From Hawksworthiomyces lignivorus (taxonomy: Eukaryota > Ascomycota > Sordariomycetes > Ophiostomatales > Ophiostomataceae): a stretch of 64,000 nt of DNA. The notes below the pieces were generated by a model. That model was given only the letters and a program-made list of their open reading frames with translations, ran no database searches and was not told the DNA's origin. Of this stretch, positions 47,863-59,895 are shown piece after piece (position 1 is the stretch's first letter; every line of letters starts with the position of its first letter). Location: assembly GCA_002917075.1 (NCBI GenBank), contig NTMA01000010.1, forward strand, positions 372,001 through 436,000, read 5' to 3'. A program made the position numbers and the translations under genes.

Positions 47863-50850
47863 AATTCCTTCGAAAACCTCCGCGGCACGCACACAAGAAT
47901 ACCCTACCTTCCCCCCCAAAATCGGTTTTCAACATCTCGTCACTTTATCACATTCCCTTTTGTTTCCAAAACATCCGCTCTTACATTGCTCTGCTCATTA
48001 GACCTTCTTCCCTCTGTTTTTTCGTTATTCGTACCAGTCATTCCGTTTTAATTTTGTTTTGGGGACACTTCCAGGTTGCATTTCTACGGTTTAAAATACT
48101 CGGCTATATCCAATTTCTCTCTGGAGAGCGAATGGACAGCATTTTCCTAGTAAATAGGGGCTTATTTTTGGTGCTATATTTAGACATCAGGTACTCTTCG
48201 GGTTTGCATACAGTACATTAGAGGAGACCAAAATTAAAAATATACGTTGTTCAAAGTCTCTCAGGAAGTATTCGCCAAGCAGAAGACATCTAGATAACCA
48301 GAATTTCTCTACTTTTAGGAAGCTAAAGCGGCGCGCATCTTTGAACCTACGCCGCTCAATCTTTGCCCCAAACAGACGGAATCAATGCCTTGGCAGATCA
48401 GCGCAGAGGATGCACTGAACAAACAAGCAAACTTACCGGTAGACAAGTCAAGAAAGAACGGTGCTCTTTTAGACCCGGACAATCTAGATCGAAGGTCGCT
48501 AAACGAACCTCATTAACCGGCAATCCGTCATTGAATCAAGCAGCCTGGTTTTCCGTAAAAGTCTATTGAACCTGTCACAGCCAGAGAATGCGAGAGTTGA
48601 AAATGCAAAGTATTCAAGGTATTCGGCATTTATCCTATTCTTTCCTTTGCCGTCTCCCGGTATACGTGCATATAGGTAGAAGAAAACGATTAGCACTGAT
48701 CTGCGTTCGCCTGTAAATTAACTATCTAGGCATTTTTGATGACTCCTTTTTGTTGAAAGATTTTTTAGGGGCTTCTTTTTGAATGCATGATTATAGGAAA
48801 GCCAAGCATTGTGTCTTTTAGCTGTCATGACATTTCTAACAAGATATTTGCGAAGTCAGAGAGTGAGACGGTAGTCATCCCCCTCGAATAATACCCTGGA
48901 ACCCTTCTCATCCGAAGTCAAATGCGACATAGCGGAGTTCTGAGCCCTTCAAGGTAAATGCAGCACCAGAAGCTTTGTGAAAACTTCAAGTCATATTTGC
49001 ATCGGGATTCCCTCTCAAATAATTCTAGTTTTCAGTCGTCTTTTGCTTTTAATGCGTAATAAATGCAAAATAAAGTGAGCACTTACAACGCTGTCTCGTA
49101 TCCGTCTCAGATCCCGTTTGATCGCGCTTCGATCCGAGCTGTCCCGTTGCTTGGCGGAGAGGCTCTTTTGACACCAGTGGTCCAGTGGTCAATGCGCATC
49201 TGACGGGGACTGCCGCACGCCTAGCCGTTGTCTGGAACTCGCTAGCCTCGACAGTAATATCGAAATTCGGAGCACGGCGTGTCCTCTCTTCGTGCTGCCC
49301 AGATAGGATCGTGTTTGCTCCACTTGGGTGAGGATCCTGTAGTTCGCGAGTTCCTCTTCTAATCCGCTTTTTGTGTTGTCGTTTCCACTGATTCTCTATT
49401 AAGGATAAAATCCACGTTTTGTTTCCATCATGATTTACTTTTTACGTCTTTTTATCCTTTTTCGTTTCCTAAATTCATCAGCCAAGTTCATTGTACTTTA
49501 TCCTAGATTAACTTCTTGTAGCCATCTGTTAATTCTCGTCTTTCTACTTAGCCTTAACATTTATTTTTCTTCTTCTTTTTTCTAGAAGAGTTAGTGACGC
49601 AGCCCCGTATTTTACGGAAGACACCGCCTCCGGATGGAGCACGGGCATCTTGTAAGCAGTAAAATCCCTGAGCCCTCACTCGGCTCGACTTGCTGCATCA
49701 TTTCCGTAGCAATACGTCACAATGCAGAAACAAAAGCAGTTTTCTAGCCAGGGGCACAACCTTAAAACAGGTTGCCGGCGTTGTTCATTTTGGATGACAC
49801 TCTGCAGAGTTTTACTTCCCCACAATCTGTTTTGTTTGCAGTTCAACATGGAGCTGCCTAGATTTGGTCTAGCTGCAAGGTCATGGCACTCTATACCAGG
49901 AGCTTGGCGCTGATGTTAACCCTTGAATACACAACTGTTTTGGCCAAGGGTGTCATGTTCGGCCTGATTCTCCAGACGCTACGTAGGGAAAGTTGTGTTT
50001 CTCGGATGATGGAGACAAAATCCTTGCTTTTTCTGTTACTCGTCTTGTCTTTCATTCTTATGTCTGTGGGTCCGTGTTAAGGTTATCGTCATCCAGTCTT
50101 AGAGACACACGCCTGGGAAAGAGTAGTGGATGGCCAGAGGCAAGAGATTCTGTCTAGAACTTTATGGCTGGAATCTCGAATCCAGAATGTCAGGAATATC
50201 TAACACCCCCTTCCAAATCTCAAATTAGTTGTTCCCGGTATATGGGAAAATACGATATCCCATCAGGAATTTTTTGCATAATATCGCTTCGTACGTATGA
50301 GACTTTCTAGACCCTATGCGTAATTTCAGCTTTTTGATTCTCATATTTATATGCAGACACCTGTATTATACACCTCCTTGAGACTCTTCATCCAAAAGTG
50401 CACCCGTATGATCGCCATTACAGGGGCCGTTTGCTCTGCAAGCACACCCCCTTTCAACCAAACTTCTATTATCTTCTTCCTTCATCATCATCGAAGCCTC
50501 TAGTTGCGTGATCTCTCTTGGCCTTGGCTCACATCGTCGTCAATCAGTATATAAAGTTGGGCCATTTAGCCGGCCTCATGATATCTACTTTCGTCTTTCT
50601 TCTTTCCTTTTTTTTCTTCATCGAGACAACAAGTGCCATTCCTTCTTTTAATTTTCGCTTCTATTTTTTCATTCTTTACTAGTTCTGGGAACTACTTCTC
50701 TTCTTGTCATTCTTTTTTTGTGTGCTCCAAATTTTAACATTCACTTTTACTTGAATACCGCTAGTTCGGTTTATTAAACAGTCTTTTCATCAATTCTAGC
50801 ATCTTTCTGATACCCCAATATCCCTTCACAAAGAAGACAATTCTTTTGCA
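47863..50850. other. Gene-poor 3 kb spacer
   Basis: No gene supported. A tRNA-5'-half-like sequence occurs at about 49165-49210. The final 300 bases (T-rich, ending in CAATG) form the probable promoter and leader of the secreted-protein gene. Short ORFs near 49.7-50.1 kb lack coding character. Confidence 0.55.
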
Positions 50851-51963
50851 ATGTCTGCCAAAGTTCTTCTCGTTTCTGCCCTGGTGGCTTTGGCTGAAGC
50901 TCGCTTTGGTCAAGAGCAGGTCCCTGTTGCTGCAGTCGCCGCTCTGACCAACCGTGGCAACCCCGGTGACGCCGGTACCCTCTCCGGCCAGGTTCCCGGC
51001 GTTCTTCTCGCTGGAGCGAACGCTTGCGCCAAGGTAAATCCAGAAAGCCCTTTTGTTATACAATCGAAGATTCAATAAATGCTAACATGAGATGCGTAGC
51101 TTACCCTGGCTGACACCATTGTCACCACGCTCGGCAACTTCCCTGACGTCTTGGCTGCTGCCGCTGGTCTCGTGGCTGCCGAGAAGAACTTCAACCCCTT
51201 TGCTGTCTCCATTCCGTCTATCTGCTCTGATGCCACTCTGCCCGCCACCGAGGCTCTCCGTGGTATCGTGCCGCTCGTGGACCCGGCCGTCACCGGCTCC
51301 GATGTCGAGATCGCCAACTCAGCTACCTCTTTGCAGACGCCCTTCAGTGCCAGCGGCTTGAGCGTGGCCGATGTTGCTGCCGCCAACGGATTCACCAACT
51401 TCACCACCCAGGGCTCGGATGGTTCCACCGGCAGTGCCGTGGCCGGCGCTGCCAATGCTACGGCTGCCGCTTCTTCCACGGCGTCCGCTGCGTCGTCCGC
51501 TGCCTCTTCTCTGGTCTCGTCCAACTCGTCTGCGGCCGTCAACCCGGCCGGCGCCCCAACGTCGTCTGGTGCCGCAGGTCCCATCGTCAACGGCGTCCAG
51601 CAGTCGACCATTGCCGGCCTGGACTTTGGCCTGTGCGTGCCGACGATCAAGTTCGAGGCTGGTCTGGACGGCCGCAAGGACACCGAGTTCACGTTCCAGG
51701 CCATCGACCCGCTCGTCAACAAGGGCCAGGAGGAGGCTCTGAACCCCAACATCATCACGAACCGCATCTGCGACCAGCTGACCAACGTGTGCGAGGCCAA
51801 CCAGGCCGCCAAGGACGCGTGCGACTCTGCCAAGTCACAAATCCAGTCGCTCGGCACCAAGGACCAGTCGACCGCAGACGCGTGGAACACGGCTCTGGGC
51901 TTTGCCGGCACCAACACCAACCCCGACAATGCCCCCCAGCCCGGTCTGATTGGCCACGACTAA
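50851..51963 (+). CDS. Secreted Ala/Ser-rich cell-wall-type protein
   Basis: Two exons (50851-51033, 51100-51963) give 348 residues. A signal peptide (MSAKVLLVSALVALAEA) is followed by an N-terminal domain with VPGVLLAGANACAK and LADTIVTTLGNFPDVLAAAA. A low-complexity Ala/Ser/Thr linker at about 165-215 probably carries O-glycans. The Cys-containing C-terminal domain has LDFGLCVPTIKFEAGL, FTFQAIDPLVNKGQEEALNP, NRICDQLTNVCEANQAAKDAC and WNTALGF. I recognise this C-terminal pattern from Sordariomycete proteins annotated as cell-wall or circumsporozoite-like, but no biochemical role is known to me. There is no hydrophobic GPI-type tail, so it is secreted or wall-associated. The intron has a textbook GCTAAC branch site. 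Pro- and Ala-rich codons use GCC/GTC, as in expressed genes. Confidence 0.8.
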
Positions 51964-52509
51964 AAGAGTTATCTCAAAATGATAATGCTGTGTGACCATT
52001 CTGTTCGACCTGGGATCTTTTTGGGCGTTTAGGGTGAAAAGGGCGCGGCTATTAAGCTAGCATTGTTTGCTATACTCCGTAATGGCTTGCGCGTGACATA
52101 CTTGGGAGATGACTTGGGATTTATTTGGGTTTGACGAATTTATGTCTATCTATAATGTATTTGTTCGTCTCTGCGGCGCTTGACGGGATACTTGGGTTTC
52201 TCTCTTTTTCCTTTTCTTTTTTTTTTTTATTTGGTGATATATCAATATAAATGGCATATCAACAAACCATTGGTTTTCTTATGATGAACTCATGTAGTTG
52301 ACGTATATACGGAAAAACCAATGTATCAATATATAATGAGACGGGAACGAGTATCCACAACAATCCCAGGTCCTCGGCAAGCATCTTTTTAAGCGACCGG
52401 GTCGCCACTGAAAAATGCTATCTACACCCCACGAGTGGGCTTATATGCAAATCACACATTTTACTTCATCCTCCCGGGGTGCTTCTAGAACTGCAGCTAC
52501 ATAATATGC
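51964..52509. other. Convergent 3' spacer
   Basis: This AT-rich spacer separates the 3' ends of the secreted-protein gene and the amidase. It contains one TACGGAGTA on the minus strand (52073-52081) and a 10-bp inverted repeat (52268-52277 with 52314-52323). No gene. Confidence 0.6.
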
Positions 52510-54419
52510 TCATCCGCGCAGATTTGCTAACCGCCGCGCTTCTGCTTCGTCTCGAGCATGTACAAGCTGCTCGATCGCTGTGCAGATGGGCAGCAAATTT
52601 GCTTCGCTGTACTTGCGTCCTATTATAGAAACGCCAAACCTAAGCGAAAGGCAATGTGTTAGCAGCGGCCTTGGGCCAAAAGCCAAGAATGACAGATGCG
52701 GGAAACTTACGGCACATTGGGTCCTGTGCCTACGAGCCGCCCCGAGTCGTTGTACTTCACTTTTGTGCCTGCATCATAGTATCCAAGGGGAATTGTGATC
52801 TGAGGATGGCCCTCACAAGCGGCAAAGTAATTGGCGGCTCCAGCGGCAGTAGGCAGCAGCAGGGCGTGGACCGGCTCGTACGCGTTGGAGCCGCTATTTC
52901 CATCAAGAGCACCCTGGATGCCTCCGGCTCCGGCGAAGTAGGCAGCATTTTTACGAGCTGTGGCAAACTCGGGTGAGTCCCGAGCTACGCGTTGGGTCTG
53001 CTCGAAGCGCTCAATGTTTCGGCGAGGAGGGCCATCTGCAGCGGGCCTCTTGGGTGCTTCTTCAGCCTCGTCTCCCGAACCATCTTCAGATGCATCTTCG
53101 TCCTTCTGCTCTTTGTCCGGCTTTGGCTTCTGATCTTCTTCTTGTTCTCCGTACTCTTCCCCAGGTGTTGCTTTGGTGAACTCACAGAGTGCTTCAAGAC
53201 TATCCATATGTTGGGGATTTGTTTTTAGCGAAGCGAAGTATTTTGGCAGTGCGTCGTGGAACTCGCCCGCCATGTAGTCCGTTTTCTCATCCAAGGACAT
53301 TTTTTTAAATTGCGCTAGGCCGGAGAATTCACAGTCGACGATGACGACTCCCTTCTGATCGCGCAGCGGGGCGACGATGCGGCTCTCAAACACGGCAAGG
53401 ACAGCCTTTTTGACGGATTTCAGCGCGTTTCGCGGGATGCCTAACCTCAGCTGGCCGTAAGCGGGCAGCGGCTCCTTGCTCGCTGCATGGTAATCAGGCA
53501 CGGTTGTAAATGGAATCTCAGCCGTCTTCGGATCATTGGCGTCGCGGCCGGCAATCGCAGCCAGCATGATCGCGGCATCTGCCACTGTTCGCGCCATGGG
53601 ACCCGGCGTGTCCTGCTCGGGCGAGATGGGGATCACGGAGTCGCGGGAGACCAGCCCTGTAGTAGGCTTCAAGCCCACAATATTGTTCTGCGTAGAGGGG
53701 CTGATGATGCTGCCGGAAGTCTGCAATATTGCATTAGCACAGTAGGGGGCGTGTCGCTCATCGGCAATGCCATCTGTCTACGCACTTCGGTGCCAAGGGC
53801 GAGAACGCAAAAGCCCATATCCACGGCCACGCCGGAGCCGCTGCTGCTGCCAGACGGATCCTGCTTGTCATGATACGCCGCATAGGTCTGTCCGCCGCGA
53901 GCGCTCCACCCGCTGTCGGACGGCCGCGATCGAAAGTTGGCCCACTCGGAACAGTTTGTCGCCCCCAAAATAACACAGCCTGCATCTCTTAGCTTAGACA
54001 CAGCCGGGTTCTCGCGGGCCGGCTTGGCGCCGACAAGAGCCAGCGATCCAGCAGTCGCCTCGAGCGGCTCGTGGGTGACAATGTTGTCTTTGACCAGGAC
54101 GGGCGCACCGTGCAGAGGGCTGTTTTCCTTTGTTAGCCTTTCGACTATTACCATTTCTGCGCTTTGGGGGCGCATAGCGGAAATGCTCCTACCCCCGGCG
54201 ACCGGATTGCTTGAGCTCGGCATCGAGGCCCTTCGCAATCTCGATGGCATTTGGATTCACCTGCAGCACCGAATGCAAGGTGGTATCTAGACGTGCAATC
54301 TGGTCAAGGTGTGCCTGCACGAGCTGCACAACGGTAAATGCGCCGCTGTCCAGGCCAGAGGCAATTTGAGCCAGCGTCAAGCTCTTAAGAGGCGGAATGG
54401 ATGAGGTAGGCTCCGACAT
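52510..54419 (-). CDS. Amidase-signature family hydrolase
   Basis: Amidase (AS) family hydrolase, predicted to cleave a carboxamide with a Ser-cisSer-Lys triad. Minus-strand exons 54419-54193, 54119-53786, 53720-52711 and 52639-52510 give 566 residues. The catalytic Lys lies in PLHGAPVLVKDNI. The Gly/Ser-rich signature is DPSGSSSGSGVAVDMGFC, and the nucleophile segment is ALGTETSGSIISPS, formed across intron 2. GLKPTTGLVSRDSVIPIS and DTPGPMARTVADAAIML follow, as normal for the family. A strongly acidic, Lys-rich insert (GEEYGEQEEDQKPKPDKEQK and on) of about 55 residues interrupts the domain between FTKATP and RRNIERFEQTQ. No signal peptide. The first junction (CGG GG | C CCT) restores the RGPLHG motif. 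Substrate unknown; indole-3-acetamide-type or fatty-acid-amide hydrolysis are only possibilities. Confidence 0.87.
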
Positions 54420-56529
54420 GATGATTGCGTGCGCTATCGCAACGTAGGTAGGATGCTGGACCAATTGTGCTTTCGAAGAAATCGAAAAGAATAAAGGCTG
54501 CAAGATGAAATCAAGGTCAGGCCGAAGGAAAACAGCAAAGGATCCTACGGGTGATAACGAAGTCAAGAAAGCAGAGAGTCGCTTGTGGGCAGCGTTGCAA
54601 TGATTGCAACGTCGGCATTTACTCTGCCGCCTGCCCACACGATGGAGACGATTACGCGAAACGTAGGAAGCGAGGAGAGAAACCCAAGTTTTAGCGAAAT
54701 ATATGGTGTGCAGTTGATGCAGCTTCCCGTCACTAAGACAAGAACTAAATCTTTAAGAGCCTTTAGGCGCCTTTAACATCGCACGGCATCACCAGAAGAG
54801 GCCGATATGGGATTGCGCTGAACATTAAATAGCTTGTTCTTGTTTGAAGATACTAGGCTCCTTCTTTTCTCATTTTTTCCTACCATGAATTCTATTTGAA
54901 GTCATTATATGTGTGTTGATCCTATATCAAGGGGTGTAAGAACGAAAGAATGCTTTTGCAGCCAAGTTTAGTGCAGACAATACGTTTTCAAAATCGAAAA
55001 AGAAACCAGAAAAATGACAGAAGAATCATTGCTCTTTACCTTATTCGGCTAGTCTATATTGATATATGATGGTGTCGACAGGTTAAATATATATGATTTC
55101 CGCGTTTTTTTAAGTCGAATCATTGCAGCCCTGAGATTGAGCATTGCCTTGAGATCGGCTCTCTGTAGTTGGTTGCATAGACCATGCATTGCCTTTGAAT
55201 TTGTCGCTATCCAATGTCTACTCGTTATTTAAAGAGTTCGATAACCGCGGCAACACTAGCTCAGTCTAAGCTTGTCAACGTCCGAGGTCATGATGCAAAC
55301 GATATGTACTTAGGTAGGATATTTTTTACGAGCAAAAGCATTGTGCTCGTGCGGGCTTCAGCGCAGATAGCATCGAAGGGCGGAGCGGTGGCAGTCCGTG
55401 TGCGAGCCGTGTGCGAGAATGGCCAGGCCAAAAACTGGGGCAAATTTAAGGGGCTTTCGCACTAACTGCAGCAGGTAGACGAGGTGCGTTCAAGATCAGT
55501 TGCAAAAACTACTAGTCCTGTAGACGGGAAATGAAGTAGATTTGTGAAAGAAACTTATCTCGTATCCATTGGTCCCTTTCCTGTACCAGTCGGGGGAAGA
55601 CTGTTGGTCCCAAGAACGGAGTCGAACCGGTCTTCAGCGTACAAATCTTACCGAACCAGTGGACCGGTAACAAAAGAACTACAATACTATTGTCCTGCGG
55701 GTTTGCATAGTGTTGTCGGTTGCTAAGTGGTAGTGAATGAACTACCGGAGAATTAAGCCGTCCAGCTTCTAGTTCGCAAGGTCATACGGAGTAATCACGA
55801 CAGAAATGATGTCGACAAACACAGCTAGTTAGGACTAGGCTTCCACACAGACTCAATATAGTACACTTCTTGGATGTGGCAAAAACCGAGCTGCGTTTAA
55901 CGTTGTATCATGAGCTGCGTTTGATTTGCCCCTTCTTAACAGGCACAAGCCACAGCATACGTATTTATGCATCGGGCAGGTCCAACTACACTGTCCCTGT
56001 CTGGGAGGGTAAAACACGGTACGATCCCGCCCAGTGCTAACGATTCTTAGCCTAGCCTTCTGATTGTATTGCGAGGATTTCGCAGATATACTTAGTCTGG
56101 ACTAGTGACACAAGACGTCTTTCCAGCTTTCGACTGCGAGTCTGCTCCGTAGTCTCTGGGCATGTTGCACATCGTTTAGCACGGAAGCTACTTGAGCACT
56201 GCAAGGCATTTAATACCACCCTGTGGTGTTAGTGCCACAAATAGATTCGGAGTTGGCGGACGAACAGCAAGGGGCATACTGTGGAGAGGCAATTCCCCGT
56301 TCGGCGCGGAGACGATGGTGTTAAGATGAATGAAAATCAACGCATGGGTGTCTATTCTGTTTGGTTGTGAATTCGCAATCATCTTTGAACGTCTGAGAGA
56401 AATATTCATGCTGTCAATTTCAATTTCGTTTTCTTCCTTTTATTAGCCGGAAACACAGCGTCGCCAGCTGTTGACAAAAGAAAAGACCGTACAAGAGTAG
56501 CCGCGGAGAAAAGGCCATACACATAAGCA
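54420..56529. other. Divergent 2.1 kb spacer amidase / methyltransferase
   Basis: No gene supported. The spacer contains a B-box-bearing tRNA-like relic on the minus strand (55606-55665) and one TACGGAGTA (55785-55793). AT-rich overall. Confidence 0.55.
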
Positions 56530-57564
56530 ATGTCTGTCTACACGCTCAACCACAGCGAGCTGCCCGTCGAGATCGAGCGGCTCGAATGGAATCACCAAAA
56601 TCTCCTGGTGCCTGTGATGGGAAACTGCCTTCTGCCTCCCGATATTCTGGCCTTTTTGAAATCAGTAGGATTGCTGGAAGCATCCGCAGAAGCCAACGGT
56701 GTTTCGAGCGGTGATAGCGCCGGTGATAAAGGATCAGCCCCGAAAGCCCGCGCCCCGGCCGTTGCCGATGTGGGTACTGGCACAGGTGTCTGGCTGGCAG
56801 ATCTCGCTTCCGAGCTGCCCGCAGACGCGCGCCTCGACGGCTTCGACCTCGTCACCTCCAAGTTCCGCCCGGCCGCGGCCCTGCCGCCCAACGTCAAGCT
56901 GCAGCACGCCGACGCGCTGAAGCCGTTTGCGCCCGAGCTGCTCGGCCAGTACGACGTCGTGCACCTGCGCCTGCTCGTGCTGGGCCTGAAGCCCGGCGAC
57001 TGGAAGCCGCTGGCCGAGAACGTGCTCGCGCTGCTGCGCCCCGGCGGATGGCTCGTGTGGGAAGAGATCGACCTGCAGCACTTTCGGGCGGTTCCGACAA
57101 CGCCGTCCTCGGTGACTTCGGAAGCCGTCGGCATGATGCTTCGGTTCAGCCAAGCACTGGGGCAGAATATGTCGTAGGTTTTTTTATATTTTTTATTACG
57201 ACACAGCCTTTTCTTTCGATACACAGCTAGCCACGCTTATACTGTTCACCTGCTGACCAACAGATATCCAATTGGCTTACATGAGCTCCTGAAGGAAGTG
57301 GGCTACACTGATGCCTCCCAGCAAGAGTTCAAGGTGTCAGACCATTGGAACGACCCGTGGCAGTTTAAGAACACGCAGTTCGCGTTTGTCACGATCACGA
57401 CATCGTACCTACTGGGCATTGCAGATGCAGGTGGTTTTGAGACTATTAAGACCAAGGAGGACGCAAGCCGGCTGACCGAGCAGGTCAAGGAGGAGATCAA
57501 TGCCGACAAGAGCAAAGCAGACTATTGGTTCTGGCGGACGGTAGGCCGGAAGCCAAGCGCATGA
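56530..57564 (+). CDS. Class I SAM-dependent methyltransferase
   Basis: Predicted small-molecule methyltransferase of the fungal LaeA/UMTA-like superfamily. Two exons (56530-57173 and 57264-57564) give 314 residues. It starts MSVYTLNHSELPVEIERLEW. Motif I is VADVGTGTGVWLADLA (about residues 76-91), followed by an acidic loop (LDGFDLVTSKF) and the post-motif LRPGGWLVWEEIDLQHF. The C-terminal exon carries YPIGLHELLKEVGYTD and ends WFWRTVGRKPSA. The junction (TC | A TAT) follows a CTGAC branch site. No signal peptide or membrane segment, so it should be cytosolic or nuclear. It lies convergent to JIP5, with only 223 bases between the stop codons. It is not surrounded by a biosynthetic backbone gene, so a secondary-metabolism role is not supported by context. 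Confidence 0.85.
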
Positions 57565-57787
57565 CGAGGGGAAGAGAGAGCAAGCAGAATCGATGTGATA
57601 GCAAGTGTATTGTATTGGAGCATTTTATTCTGCACCTGCACATGGCTCTTTTGTCATGCAGGAAAATCCAGGGTATCATTGCTATTTTTAATTCTGTTTC
57701 GTTGAACCGTATTTACATCCATTGGTATTTTTTTCATTTTTCATATCCCGTTTTGGCCCTTCTCACATCTGATCCTATTCAAGTCCA

Positions 57788-59157
57788 CTAGTCCAAACCT
57801 GGGAACGATGCTCTTGCCTGTTGCTTCCCCTTGCCCTTCTTCCCCTTTCTCTTTTTCCTCTTAGACTTGCCACGGTCTGAGTCGTCGCTATCATCATCGT
57901 CGTCATCACTACCTGCGGCGGCCCGCTTCTTGTTGCTCTTAGACTGGCCCTTGCTCTTCTCGTCGCTATCATCGTCGTCATCGTCATCATCGTTGCCAGA
58001 GTCTTCGTCTTCGTCATCGCTTCCTCCTCCAACCACATCGCTATTCTCTTGCCAGATAGCAATTGTCTTGCCTCCCGCTGAAACCAGACGGCCCAGGGAA
58101 TCAAAATCCAGAGCTGTGACACCTTCGACTTCGTCGTGCATCAGCACCTGTCCGATCTCTCTGGCGCGGAGATCGACAACACTGATCGTGCCATCGCCTG
58201 CGCCAACCACAACGTTCTGTCCGTTGCTCCAGGTGACCTGGTCCGGTACCCGCACCAAGGCATCCAGACTCTCGACTTCTTTCCGATTCCGTCCCCCAGC
58301 CACGTAGAAACGCTCCTGTTGGTCATCCCATGCGCCCTTGTCCCACAGGGTCAGCACGCCATCTCCTGTCCCGACCGCGACTACCGGGTTGCCCCGCAGC
58401 TTCTTTGGCCCTAGCCCACTCGGAATCATCGTCGAGCAGAGAAGCTCTGTGTCCTGGTCTTCGGACCGCGCGACGATGCCCGCACGTAGGTCGGTCACCG
58501 CGAGGGTGCCGGCACCCGTGCTGACCCACTGCTTCGGGAAGCCTGACGTGCTCTCGGCCGAAGGGGGGAGCGGAGTGATGGAGGTGATGTAGTCGTCGTG
58601 CGGTTTGTGGGTGCGAACCGGCTTCGTATTGACAGATCCGTCCTTGCGGACGTCGAAGATGTAGAGGAAACCATCATCTGTGCCAAGCAAGAATGACTGC
58701 GGAGAGAGGACGTGCATAATGGCAGGCGGGTCGAGGGAGCCATCGTGCCGGGGCGGAATAAGAAATTTGGAGACCACTTTGCCGCTGTGAGGATCAAAGT
58801 GCTTCACGATGGAATCAGCACCCGCAGAGTAGGCAGCTACAGTGCCAGAAAATAAAGCTGGTCAGTCATTTTCAGCCAACTCATTTCGCCGTGCTACACT
58901 GCTTTGTGCAGCTTGGAATATCGCTCACATTTGCCGTCTGTGCTGTAGGCTAAGCTCCTGCAGCTTCCCTTGTGGCGCTTCGTTGTCCACAGAGGTTTGA
59001 TCAGACCAATTTCTTTTGAGTCATCTTCGTCTGACGGTAGACGGTAGCACTCGACCCTGCCGCTGGAGAGACCGACTGTGAGCAGTGGCTCTGTCGGATG
59101 TAGAACCTGTGTGAAGATGTCTGCCGACAAGGGCAGCATGCACAGATTCTCCAGCAT
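57788..59157 (-). CDS. JIP5: WD-repeat ribosome-biogenesis protein JIP5
   Basis: Nucleolar WD40 protein of the JIP5 family, implicated in 60S ribosome biogenesis. Two minus-strand exons (59157-58929 and 58836-57788) give 425 residues, the expected size. It starts [20 protein letters not shown], the family N-terminus, then [13 protein letters not shown]. After the intron, [20 protein letters not shown] and [20 protein letters not shown] form blades, with later repeats around [16 protein letters not shown] and [13 protein letters not shown]. The C-terminal 90 residues are disordered: alternating Asp runs and Lys/Arg-rich stretches ([17 protein letters not shown]) that likely form the nuclear or nucleolar localisation signal, ending ARASFPGLD. 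The ATG at 59157 was chosen over a longer upstream frame because it matches the family start. Confidence 0.9.
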
Positions 59158-59895
59158 AATGGGCTTGTAGAGGGATGCAATTGACGGTGAAGTAGGTATA
59201 TTGCACGCTGCCGCGACGATTTTTGGAACGTCGAGGCGTGCAGGAAGGGACTGAGTAAGGACAAGTCGGGAACCGGACCAGAAGCTGTTAAAAATGCGCC
59301 GCAAAATTTTAATTCTGCCCAATTCCATCCAATTGACGCTAACGAAAGAGCTGTTGTGGGGATGCGGCGTACCTCTGTAAGCTCTGCGGAGTAATACCGC
59401 ATGAAACAACTCGAAAACGTGGGTTCCAGGCACCGGTTATGTCATCAGAGCCTGTTCGTAGTAGATTCGAACACCGCGCTCACTTCCATCAACCAAAACT
59501 TGAGGAGAGAGACGATACAGAAAAGGCGAGGCCAAGCACTCAGTTACTCAGATCTGGAGAAACCCCGTGACAAGCAGTCGTACTGAAGAGTCGGCTTAAA
59601 AGGCAAGAGGGTGTGACGCGCCTTCCGTTTGTGGCGGGAGCTGAGACACTAGACATGGAGGTTGTTTGTTCTTTAGCGAAATCGTGAATTCATATCCTTC
59701 CTACAAGGCGAAGACTGCCATTTCTTTTTTCTCATCTTCGATTTTTACCAATTGGTTCGAATAACTTCCTAGCAGTAAAGGCCTCGAACAGAATTACCTT
59801 GTGGTGATGCTCCATAATCGCATCTGAAATTTTAATTGGAACACCAAACGAACATAAAGTCAAATTGACCAGCTTCCAAGGCGCCACTGGTCACC
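59158..59895. other. Divergent promoter region JIP5 / GH18 chitinase
   Basis: This 738-base bidirectional spacer contains a near-match to TACGGAGTA (TGCGGAGTA near 59386). No gene recognised. Upstream frames that run into JIP5 from 59433 are not conserved. Confidence 0.55.

Noticed and set aside
59403..59480. Possible tRNA T-arm (GTGTTCGAATC on the minus strand)
   Set aside because: No D-arm or acceptor pairing could be built around it.
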